From positions 161,501 to 225,500 of the forward strand of contig JADJMG010000005.1 of NCBI GenBank assembly GCA_016709725.1: a DNA stretch of 64,000 nt, in the 5' to 3' direction. Below are positions 57,167-64,000 of this stretch, one piece after another. The notes below the pieces were generated by a model. The model did not search any database, had not been told where the DNA came from, and saw only the letters and a list, made by a program, of their open reading frames with translations. The position numbers and the translations under genes were made by a program. This DNA comes from Bacteroidota bacterium (GTDB taxonomy: Bacteria > Bacteroidota > Bacteroidia > AKYH767-A > OLB10). Every line of letters starts with the position of its first letter. The stretch's first letter is position 1.

Positions 57167-58465
57167 TTAATTATCATTCACAATACGACCTTGACGCCAA
57201 TGATCAACGGCGAGGTACCATACATTTTCATAAACGGGCTGACGAATGAGCGCGTAATCGTTATTCGAAAATGGATTATTCATTTTTCTAAAGATGAAAA
57301 GTATATCAGGAAAACCGACCAGTCCTGAATACGTCCATTGTTCGGTTTCTGCATCTCTGTAAATTGATATGGGTTGACCCATCACCAAATAAATCATTCC
57401 ACGATCTGTTTTCCATCCTTCCATATAGGAAGTAAAAGCACGGTTTGCATCTTGCACACGATTATAAAATGCCCTTATTAATCCACGGGCTCTTTCGGGT
57501 GACCCTCCTACTTCCAGCCAAAACGCATCCAATTCTGCTTTTTTATTCTCTGCATTCATGAGATGCGCATATTCCTTTCTTGTTGTCAAGTAACGAGTTG
57601 CTTCAATAAGTTGCTCGGGCTTTGTCACCTTCGGAAAATCGGCATCCAAACAAGTAATTGTTAACCCGCTCGTCAAATTGGTATCCATTTGAAAATAATA
57701 AATACCGAGGCGTGGTAAATTAATATTTCCAAAATCACTTTTATGCACGAGAAAAACGCTATCGGAATACATGCTAAATTTTTCATCATCAATCACTCTA
57801 AAAGGCATTGCTGCTAAAGGAAAATCTCTATAATAACATCGCACCCACAATGCTTCAAGTCCTGGGAAATTCGACTCAAGCGTGACGGAAGAGGGGCCTG
57901 AACATTTATAATTATAAATGAGTTCTCCTGTTTTGTATTTTACAACAAAACTTTGGTTTGTTAATTTACTTCTATTATTAATAACAATATTACGTATAGA
58001 CTCTGCATTTCTATTTAGATCCTTAAACTTCAATCGAAGGATACTTCCCTCTTTGAAAGGAAATGATAAAGGAAATGAGTCGATGACAGCTGCAAAATCT
58101 TTCTCAGATAAATAAGTAAGCTGTACGGATCCGGAATCAGAAGGATGTGTTGTAGTATACGTTTCAAATATCGAATACTCAACCAACAATCTACTTGAAA
58201 ATGATTTACCATCATTTACAAAAAGTAAATCCTTTTCATCCACTGAAAAATGAAGCATGGAGAGGTCTGTACTCTTATGAAACAATAAAACCTCCGGTGA
58301 AAAAGTTTCGGATTGATAAAAAAGTTGAGTTGTCAAATTTTCGTTGCTAAGTTTTGAGGATGTTTTACATCCTACAAAAACAAAAAGTAAAAAAGTGACA
58401 ACGATCCAATTGAAAAAATGGATTCTAACTTGTTTACACTTGCGTTCTCTTGGCGACAACAACAT
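57167..58465 (-). CDS. GWxTD domain lipoprotein
   Basis: A 432-residue protein with a signal peptide and a lipobox (FVGC, Cys33). The GWxTD motif GWKTDRGMIYLVMGQP is near residue 365, followed by the family end VYENVWYLAVDHWRQGRIV. A long beta-rich N-terminal part (VYSIFETYTTTHPSDSG-like strands) precedes it. The GWxTD domain is common in Bacteroidota and Acidobacteriota envelope proteins and its role is unknown. ATG 58465 overlaps the rmuC stop as TAATG, so translation is coupled. Confidence 0.85.
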   Translation of the reverse strand: MLLSPRERKCKQVRIHFFNWIVVTFLLFVFVGCKTSSKLSNENLTTQLFYQSETFSPEVLLFHKSTDLSMLHFSVDEKDLLFVNDGKSFSSRLLVEYSIFETYTTTHPSDSGSVQLTYLSEKDFAAVIDSFPLSFPFKEGSILRLKFKDLNRNAESIRNIVINNRSKLTNQSFVVKYKTGELIYNYKCSGPSSVTLESNFPGLEALWVRCYYRDFPLAAMPFRVIDDEKFSMYSDSVFLVHKSDFGNINLPRLGIYYFQMDTNLTSGLTITCLDADFPKVTKPEQLIEATRYLTTRKEYAHLMNAENKKAELDAFWLEVGGSPERARGLIRAFYNRVQDANRAFTSYMEGWKTDRGMIYLVMGQPISIYRDAETEQWTYSGLVGFPDILFIFRKMNNPFSNNDYALIRQPVYENVWYLAVDHWRQGRIVNDN

Positions 58466-59845
58466 TATTTCGACTGCATATTAACATTTACATCTTCATT
58501 CCCTTCTTCCAACTCTTGGATATCTTCCGTACGATCGATTAAAGTCTGATTAATTTGTTTCGTTGTTTTCACACCTAACTTTTTCAATCTCTCAACTCTT
58601 GAAATCAGATTTCCATTCCCTGTATGCAATTTATTCATGGTGCCTTCGTAAGCAGACTGCGCATCCTTCATTTTCTTACCGATTGAAATCATATCTTCAA
58701 TCAATGCAGAAAACTTATCATACAAGTCGCCTGATTGTCGAGCAATTTCTACAGCATTCTTATTTTGATATTCCAATCTCCAAATACTTGCAATAGTTCG
58801 CAACGTGGCTAACAAGGTTGAAGTAGTTACGAGTACTATATTCTTTTCAAACGCCTCGTTAAACAATTCATGATCCTGTTCAATGGCAAGTGCGAATGCG
58901 GGTTCGACAGGAATAAAGAGCAAAACAAAATCCAGTGTATTAATACCGTGCAAGGATTGATAGTTCTTCCCACTCCAAATCCTTAATGTGTTTACGAACT
59001 GAGCTAAGATGTTCTCTTAGAGCTAATGCTTTAGCAACATCGTCTTCTTCGTTTGCATATCGTTCATACGCGATGAGCGAAACCTTCGCATCGACTACTA
59101 TACTTCTTCCTTCGGGCAAACTAATAATTACATCGGGCTGAAAACGTTTACCTTCATCAGACTGGAGACTTGTTTGCACAAAATACTCACGTCCCTTCAC
59201 CAATCCTGAACGTTCCAATATTTTTTCTAAAATCATTTCGCCCCAATTACCTTGCGTTTTCGCTTGACCTTTCAATGCAGAAACTAAATTGCGGGCCTCA
59301 TCACCAATCGACTTATTCATCGTTTGCAATTGATTCAATTGTTCCTTCAGCGATTGATTTTCTTTAATGCGTTCTTCGTGAGACGTGCGAACTTGCGATT
59401 CAAATTTCTCAATTTTATCCTTAAGTGGATTTAAAATATCATCCAACTTTGTCTTATGATCTTCTTGAATACGTTGTGAATTCTTTAAAACAATATCGGA
59501 AGCTATTGCACTGAACTGTTCTTTCATCTGCACGCGAATTGTTTCCAATTCACTTTTATGTTCTGTGAGTCGGGCTTCTAACGATTGTGCAACTGTTTCA
59601 GCTTTCACTTTAGAGGCATTCAATTCCTTCAGTTCATTTTGAAGCGTTTGACTAAACTGTTCGGCTTTTGCCACTTGACCGCGTAAATCATCAACTTGTT
59701 GCAGTAAGACGGCCTTTTCTCTTTCCACATTTATTGTCAATGCAGCAGAGTCATTCAAAACATCCTTTGATCGCATCTTCAAAAAGAGGTAAGAAACAAG
59801 AGCTCCTAAGACGATTCCAACTACCAAATACATTAAATCCATCAT
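58465..59845 (-). CDS. rmuC: DNA recombination protein RmuC, one frameshift
   Basis: Frames 59845-58940 and 58953-58465 join by removing one G at 58975-58976, giving DLSGKNYQSLHGINTLDFVLLFIPVEPAF, the canonical RmuC block, and a protein of about 459 residues. Start at ATG 59845 (MMDLMYLVVGIVLGAL, a membrane anchor), then a long coiled coil (residues 30-200) and the nuclease-like domain (GNWGEMILEKILE, FQPDVIISLPEGRSIVVDAKVSL). It limits DNA rearrangements, presumably as a nuclease. First gene of the rmuC-GWxTD-rlmB-GT39 unit. Confidence 0.87.
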
Positions 59846-59849
59846 CAAA

Positions 59850-59857
59850 CAAAGATA
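59850..59857 (-). promoter_or_regulatory. -7 element of the rmuC operon
   Basis: TATCTTTG on the minus strand ends 4 bases before ATG 59845, which implies a leaderless transcript. No TTG is seen at the usual distance. Confidence 0.45.
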
Positions 59858-59908
59858 AGAAATGCCTTAGTACACTCTAGACCATCTATAAAAATTAAGT
59901 CCAAGTGA

Positions 59909-60364
59909 CTAGGGCTCAAACTCAGGCAGTGATTCCATAAATTCAAATTGATCCATGGATCTTTTCAAACAATAATGCTCATTTCCGTTGGTCAAAAGCA
60001 CATGAGCCACTTGAAGTGAAAAATTATAACGGGCGGCTTGCAAAAAAGTCTCTTGAGAAATCTTTACTGACGGGGCTTTACACTCAGCGATTAACCAAGG
60101 AGCACCTGTTCGATCATAGATGACCACATCCGCACGTTGGGACAAGCCATTCACTTTCACTATTTTCTCGACGGCCATAAGCGCTAAAGGATATTGATAG
60201 ACCTGCACCATAAATTGAATAAGATTTTGGCGCACCCATTCTTCAGGAGTTAAGGCCACAAATCGTCTCCTTACTGAGTCAAAAATTTGTTTACTTTGCC
60301 CTTGTTCACGAACCCGAAAGGAAAAGTCTGGAAAGTTCAAGTGTTCCAATGTAGAATCATTCAT
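59909..60364 (-). CDS. HsdR N-terminal-like PD-(D/E)XK protein (PF13588 type)
   Basis: A 151-residue protein with LTPEEWVRQNLIQFM and the nuclease core RADVVIYDRTGAPWLIAECKAP (Asp ... Glu-x-Lys), then QAARYNFSLQVAHVLLTNG. This matches the stand-alone type I restriction N-terminal domain proteins found beside holA in Bacteroidota. There is no hsdM or hsdS near, so it is not a restriction system. It is divergent from amn with 64 bases between them. ATG 60364 is 4 bases from its promoter element. Confidence 0.85.
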   Translation of the reverse strand: MNDSTLEHLNFPDFSFRVREQGQSKQIFDSVRRRFVALTPEEWVRQNLIQFMVQVYQYPLALMAVEKIVKVNGLSQRADVVIYDRTGAPWLIAECKAPSVKISQETFLQAARYNFSLQVAHVLLTNGNEHYCLKRSMDQFEFMESLPEFEP

Positions 60365-60368
60365 TGCT

Positions 60369-60376
60369 CAAAATTA
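60369..60376 (-). promoter_or_regulatory. -7 element of the HsdR_N-like gene
   Basis: TAATTTTG on the minus strand ends 4 bases before ATG 60364. No -33 match is seen. Confidence 0.45.
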
Positions 60377-60428
60377 CATTTCTAATAGGGAGGAATAAAA
60401 TTAAAACGCCCACTCGTAAAATAATTCT

Positions 60429-61199
60429 ATGAAAAGTAAAAAAGAAATCGTTGAAAATTGGCTTCCAAGATATACTGGCGAGAAGCTCGAGAAGTTCGGA
60501 AAATACATCTTACTCACTAATTTTCAACTCTATGTAGAGTTATTTGCCAAATGGAACAAGGTAAAAATTGTTGGTTTAGACCGACCTATGTCCTGTGCTA
60601 CCGCCAAAGGAATAACCATCATCAATTTTGGAATTGGGAGTGCAAATGCTGCTACCATCATGGATTTATTAGGTAGTATTAAGCCAAAAGCCGTTTTATT
60701 TTTAGGGAAATGCGGTGGTTTAAAAAAGAAAAACAAAGTGGGCGATTTGATATTACCGATCGCTGCCATTCGAGGTGAAGGAACCTCCAACGATTATTTT
60801 CCGCCTGAAATACCCGCTTTACCTGCATTTAGTTTACAAAAGGCAGTATCGACTACGATCCGAGATTTTGGAAAAGACTATTGGACAGGAACGGTATATA
60901 CCACCAATCGCAGGGTATGGGAGCATGATACTGAATTTAAAAAATACTTGGCCAAATTGAGATGTATGGGTATTGATATGGAAACGGCAACTATTTTCAT
61001 AACGGGTTTTGCTAACCAAATTTCTACGGGTGCTTTATTATTAGTATCGGATCAACCCATGATTCCGGAGGGAATAAAAACCGCAGATAGTGATACCAAA
61101 GTAACGAAGAGTTATGTGGAAGATCACATCAAAATTGGAATTGCTGCATTGAATGAAATCATCAACAATGGCAATACTGTAAAACATTTGAAATTTTAA
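60429..61199 (+). CDS. amn: AMP nucleosidase
   Basis: A 256-residue enzyme of the nucleoside phosphorylase fold that hydrolyses AMP to adenine and ribose 5-phosphate, by family. Motifs: NFGIGSANAATIMDLL (phosphate/base pocket), VLFLGKCGGLKKKNKVGDLILP (in part), AAIRGEGTSNDYFPPEIP and GIDMETATIFITGF, the latter holding the ribose-binding Met-Glu. It is the short Bacteroidota form without the N-terminal regulatory domain of the E. coli enzyme. First gene of amn-holA-mqnA, 17 bases before holA. Confidence 0.88.
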   Translation: MKSKKEIVENWLPRYTGEKLEKFGKYILLTNFQLYVELFAKWNKVKIVGLDRPMSCATAKGITIINFGIGSANAATIMDLLGSIKPKAVLFLGKCGGLKKKNKVGDLILPIAAIRGEGTSNDYFPPEIPALPAFSLQKAVSTTIRDFGKDYWTGTVYTTNRRVWEHDTEFKKYLAKLRCMGIDMETATIFITGFANQISTGALLLVSDQPMIPEGIKTADSDTKVTKSYVEDHIKIGIAALNEIINNGNTVKHLKF

Positions 61200-61216
61200 T
61201 ATTGGTTTGAAGAGGA

Positions 61217-62278
61217 ATGGCGCAGAAGACAATTGATGAAATAAAAAGAGATTTAAAAAATAAAATCTACCATCCTGTCTATTTACTACAAGGAGATGAA
61301 CCTTATTATATAGATGCTGTTACTGAGATGCTTGAAAATTCCGTGCTTGATGACATGGAAAAAGAATTTAACCAGACCGTACTCTATGGAAAAGACTGTG
61401 AAATATTAAGTTTGATTAGTGCAGCCAAACGATATCCAATGATGTCGAATTATCAAGTAGTCATCATTAAAGAAGCACAAGAAATAAAGGCACTCTTTCC
61501 AAAGGCGAAAAGTAAAAGTGAAGAGGGAGCTGAAGAAAAAAACGATAGTGTACCTTTATTGAATTACCTTACGAATCCCCTTTCTTCGACACTTCTGGTT
61601 TTAGCCATGAAGTATAAAAGTCTCGATAAGCGAGGTAAACTGTATAAAGTTATTGAAAAAAATGGAGTTGTTTTTGAGTCGAAGAAAATGTACGACGACA
61701 AACTTCCCAAATGGATAGAAAACTATTTAGCAGAGAAAAATTCAAAAATTAGTCCGAAGGCTTCGCAACTGATGTCGGAGCATTTAGGAAATGATTTATC
61801 GAGGATTGCAAATGAATGTGATAAATTACTAGTAAATATTAAATCAAAAGAAACCATTGATGTTCAACATATCGAACTTTACATTGGTGTGAGTAAAGAA
61901 TTTAATATTTTTGAATTGCAAAAAGCTTTAGGCAAAAGAGATGTTTATACTTGCATTAAGATTGCAAATTATTTTACAGCCAATCCGAAGAGTAATCCTA
62001 TCCAAGTAACGATGGCAATGCTTTATACCTATTTCACTAAAATACTTTTATATCATTCTCTGAATGACAAATCCAGAAATGCTGTTGCGGTAGCATTGAA
62101 AGTAAATCCATTCTTTGTCGATGATTACTTTACGGCTGGTAAAAACTACAGTCCGGAACACGTAGAAAAAAACATCAGTTTACTTCGAGAATTTGATTTA
62201 AAATCAAAAGGTGTTGGAGCCTCCACATTGGGGAACGAAGATTACATGAAAGAATTTGTATATAAATTAATTCACTAG
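61217..62278 (+). CDS. holA: DNA polymerase III delta subunit
   Basis: The delta subunit opens the sliding clamp in the clamp loader. The 353-residue protein has YLLQGDEPYYIDAVTEML (N-terminal domain, clamp-contact region), YQVVIIKEAQEI and a C-terminal collar with VSKEFNIFELQKALG and the LREFDLKSKGVG helix. The family is poorly conserved in sequence but these positions and length fit. Normal start ATG 61217. Its neighbour mqnA starts 7 bases after its stop. Confidence 0.92.
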   Translation: MAQKTIDEIKRDLKNKIYHPVYLLQGDEPYYIDAVTEMLENSVLDDMEKEFNQTVLYGKDCEILSLISAAKRYPMMSNYQVVIIKEAQEIKALFPKAKSKSEEGAEEKNDSVPLLNYLTNPLSSTLLVLAMKYKSLDKRGKLYKVIEKNGVVFESKKMYDDKLPKWIENYLAEKNSKISPKASQLMSEHLGNDLSRIANECDKLLVNIKSKETIDVQHIELYIGVSKEFNIFELQKALGKRDVYTCIKIANYFTANPKSNPIQVTMAMLYTYFTKILLYHSLNDKSRNAVAVALKVNPFFVDDYFTAGKNYSPEHVEKNISLLREFDLKSKGVGASTLGNEDYMKEFVYKLIH

Positions 62279-62285
62279 GAAGCGG

Positions 62286-63050
62286 GTGCAAAATAAAACT
62301 CGAATATCTGTTGTTTCCTATCTAAATGCTCGACCTTTTGTATTTGGAATGGAGCATCAATTATCGGATGATGAATTCATCGTTGAAAAAGACATCCCAT
62401 CTACTTGTGCTACTAAATTGATCGGAAACCAAACGGATATTGGATTGATTCCAGTTGCCATGATTTCATCTTTAAAAGAAGCTCATTTGATCACTTCCTA
62501 TGGAATTGTTGCTGACGGGAAAGTAGATTCAGTAGTACTTGTAAGCCATTCACCATTATCACAAATAAAGAAAATTGTTTTAGATCAAGAGTCGAGAACA
62601 TCTGTATTACTTGCAAAAATTTTAGCTAAAGAATTATGGAACATCCATCCAGCATGGATCCATGAAAATACAGAAAGTTCAATTTTGCAGGAGGAAGAAT
62701 TTACTGCTGCTGTCATCATTGGCGACCGCGCTTTGAAATATAAATCTACATTCCCTTATTGCTATGACTTAGCCGAATGTTGGAAAGAACTCACAGGACT
62801 GCCCTTTGTCTTTGCGGCTTGGGTTAGTAATAAATTAATTGATGACGGTATAATAAATAAGTTGGAAACCGCATTTCATTATGGTGTTTCCCATCGAGAA
62901 GAAATCTTTCCAATATTAGCCGCCGAATATCCTGAATTTAATATTTCGCAATACTTGCAGAAAAGAATACTTTATAAAATAGACGACCAAGCCCTGGAAG
63001 GACTTCAATTGTTTTTAAAAAAGATTAAGGAAATCAGTACTAAAAATTAA
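62286..63050 (+). CDS. mqnA: Chorismate dehydratase MqnA (futalosine menaquinone pathway)
   Basis: It uses a GTG start at 62286; no ATG is nearby in frame. The 254-residue protein belongs to the periplasmic-binding-protein-like MqnA/MqnD fold: RISVVSYLNARPF at the start, VEKDIPSTCATKLIGNQTDIGLIPV, VDSVVLVSHSPLSQIKKIVLD, AAVIIGDRALKY and DLAECWKELTGLPFVFAAW. It removes water from chorismate to give 3-enolpyruvylbenzoate, the first step of the futalosine route. This suggests the organism makes menaquinone by that pathway. Overlaps the next leftward gene by 4 bases. Confidence 0.93.
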   Translation: MQNKTRISVVSYLNARPFVFGMEHQLSDDEFIVEKDIPSTCATKLIGNQTDIGLIPVAMISSLKEAHLITSYGIVADGKVDSVVLVSHSPLSQIKKIVLDQESRTSVLLAKILAKELWNIHPAWIHENTESSILQEEEFTAAVIIGDRALKYKSTFPYCYDLAECWKELTGLPFVFAAWVSNKLIDDGIINKLETAFHYGVSHREEIFPILAAEYPEFNISQYLQKRILYKIDDQALEGLQLFLKKIKEISTKN

Positions 63051-63334
63051 GCTCTGTGATCGCCATCAAAATCGAAAAGTCGATCGGTATCATCTGAAGC
63101 TTTTTTAATCAATTGCATTTGTGTTTTCGTTAATCCTTGATCTTGCTTATTCATTCTAGCGTTAATTTTATCGCTGGATGAAGTAGATTTATTTCGACTT
63201 GGGATTAAGCGCACCATCAATTCATTCACAAAAGTTAATCGTTGTGCTGGCTCTAACTGTTGCAACAAATTTTTCATTTGAGCTATGCATTGATCGAGTT
63301 CTTGCTTTACTTGAATCTCAGAATTTGTTTTCAT
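63047..63334 (-). CDS. Small conserved protein, unknown
   Basis: A 95-residue acidic protein with a helical N-terminal half (EIQVKQELDQCIAQMKNLL, PAQRLTFVNELMVRL) and a Ser/Lys-rich linker before a helix with LTKTQMQLIKKASDDTD. No family recognised. It is convergent with mqnA and overlaps it by four bases, and follows the histidine kinase gene in the same direction. Confidence 0.6.
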   Translation of the reverse strand: MKTNSEIQVKQELDQCIAQMKNLLQQLEPAQRLTFVNELMVRLIPSRNKSTSSSDKINARMNKQDQGLTKTQMQLIKKASDDTDRLFDFDGDHRA

Positions 63335-63377
63335 GGTTGTGGTTTAAATCTTTTTACGACAAAGTTTAACAAGGGTT

Positions 63378-64000
63378 TCACGACATAAAGTCTTCTGCAA
63401 GCAATGATTCTTCCATACTTGCCTTTTTAACTTTTGGCCAATTAAAATAGAACGTAGCTCCCTTTCCTTTTTCCGACTCCACCCATATCTTCCCACCTTC
63501 TTCTTCAACAATCTTTTTAACGATGGCAAGACCAACACCGCGAGATTCCACTTCATCACGTGCATTCAGTGTTTGGAAGATTACAAAAATCTTTTCATGA
63601 TAGCGTGGTTCGATACCTGACCATTGTCCTTCACAAAAAACTTCCAGTCGTTACCTTGATCTTCGCAACCAATTTCTACTTGAATATCCTCCTTGTCGTT
63701 ATACCTAATTGAGTTATGGATAAGATTTAAAAATACTTGCTGCAACTTGACGCGTTCGGCTTTCATATTCGGCAAATTATCTCTTACATTGATTACTGCG
63801 TTTGCAGGTGGTCCGATAAGATCAATTGAATCACGTACTAATTCATTTACTTCGAACGGTTGCAGTTCTCCAGAGTTCTTACTTGCTTTTGTATAATCGA
63901 GAATTCCATTAATCAAACCTTCCATTCGTACAACGCGTCCTTTAATGGTATTAAAATGTTCCAATACATCTGCGGGGAGACGATCACCCATGTCCTCTTC
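63378..64000 (-). CDS. Histidine kinase, C-terminal part, one frameshift (runs off window)
   Basis: The gene enters from beyond 64000. Frames 63991-63581 and the continuation to 63378 join by adding one G at 63619, giving KDNGPGIEPRYHEKIFVIFQTL. This gives the HATPase signature set: NLIHNSIRYNDKED (N box; family usually N-x-x-x-N-A), KDNGPGI (G1), FVIFQTL (F box) and GVGLAIVKKIVEEEGGKIWV (G2). The second dimerisation helix (MEGLINGILDYTKAS) is visible. The phosphorylated His and sensory part lie outside. A soluble or PAS-type kinase is likely. Confidence 0.85.

Noticed and set aside
59909..60364. Restriction-modification system
   Set aside because: Only the HsdR N-terminal-like domain is present, with no helicase, hsdM or hsdS. 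It is a known stand-alone neighbour of holA.

Overview
The window comes from a member of the Bacteroidota. The evidence is the AT-rich sequence, the TAnnTTTG type promoter elements, the lack of clear Shine-Dalgarno sites, several exported proteins with type IX secretion (T9SS) C-terminal sorting domains of type A and type B, many SusD-less Bacteroidota lipoproteins with short lipoboxes, and typical linkages such as purM-prfA-pyrF, exbB-exbD-exbD-tonB-pstS-TPR and HsdR_N/amn/holA/mqnA. I cannot place it below phylum or class from sequence alone. There is no prophage, CRISPR array, tRNA or rRNA gene that I can support.

Layout. 1-3.2 kb: a partial M16 peptidase, a frameshifted T9SS cargo protein and a REP-associated Y1 transposase (RAYT) with hairpin repeats. 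3.2-7.5 kb: a five-gene leftward operon of lipoproteins, one with a cytochrome c type site, plus a Tat-exported DUF1501 protein. 7.5-15.1 kb: TM2 and DUF2752 membrane proteins, an M20 peptidase, a giant PKD/T9SS type B protein broken by three single-base indels, a REP-like intergenic zone, and a lipoprotein gene cut by an in-frame stop. 15.3-23 kb: a 1020-residue TPR protein with its outer-membrane barrel partner, a GxxExxY gene bracketed by inverted short repeats, acyl-CoA dehydrogenase and a helix-hairpin-helix protein. 23-34.6 kb: housekeeping genes (pyrF, prfA, purM, gyrB, mdh), a PorE-like OmpA protein, a small outer-membrane protein and a purple acid phosphatase-like T9SS protein. 34.6-41.5 kb: a DCC-family protein and a four-gene leftward operon of two paralogous VCBS/FG-GAP T9SS proteins and two lipoproteins, one a YVTN propeller with a CX4CH haem site. 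41.7-48.5 kb: yajQ and the TonB energising cluster with a phosphate-binding-like protein and a TPR protein. 48.7-64 kb: proS, a repetitive lipoprotein, a FadL-like barrel, an rmuC-GWxTD-rlmB-GT39 operon, amn-holA-mqnA and a partial histidine kinase.

A strong pattern crosses the window. At least ten single-base frameshifts in seven genes, mostly in short homopolymers, each restore a canonical family motif when one base is added or removed. This looks like uncorrected long-read assembly error more than gene decay, and it should be settled before any of these genes is called a pseudogene.

The most interesting biology is: (i) the DUF1501 operon, which looks like a split version of the cytochrome/DUF1549/DUF1553/DUF1501 modules known from Planctomycetes; (ii) two separate lipoproteins carrying CX4CH plus Met-Pro cytochrome c signatures; (iii) the GxxExxY gene enclosed by inverted repeats; (iv) several unrelated families of intergenic palindromes, one of them a five-copy array between gyrB and mdh; and (v) repeated placement of the TAnnTTTG promoter element only 3-7 bases before ATG, which implies leaderless or nearly leaderless mRNAs.
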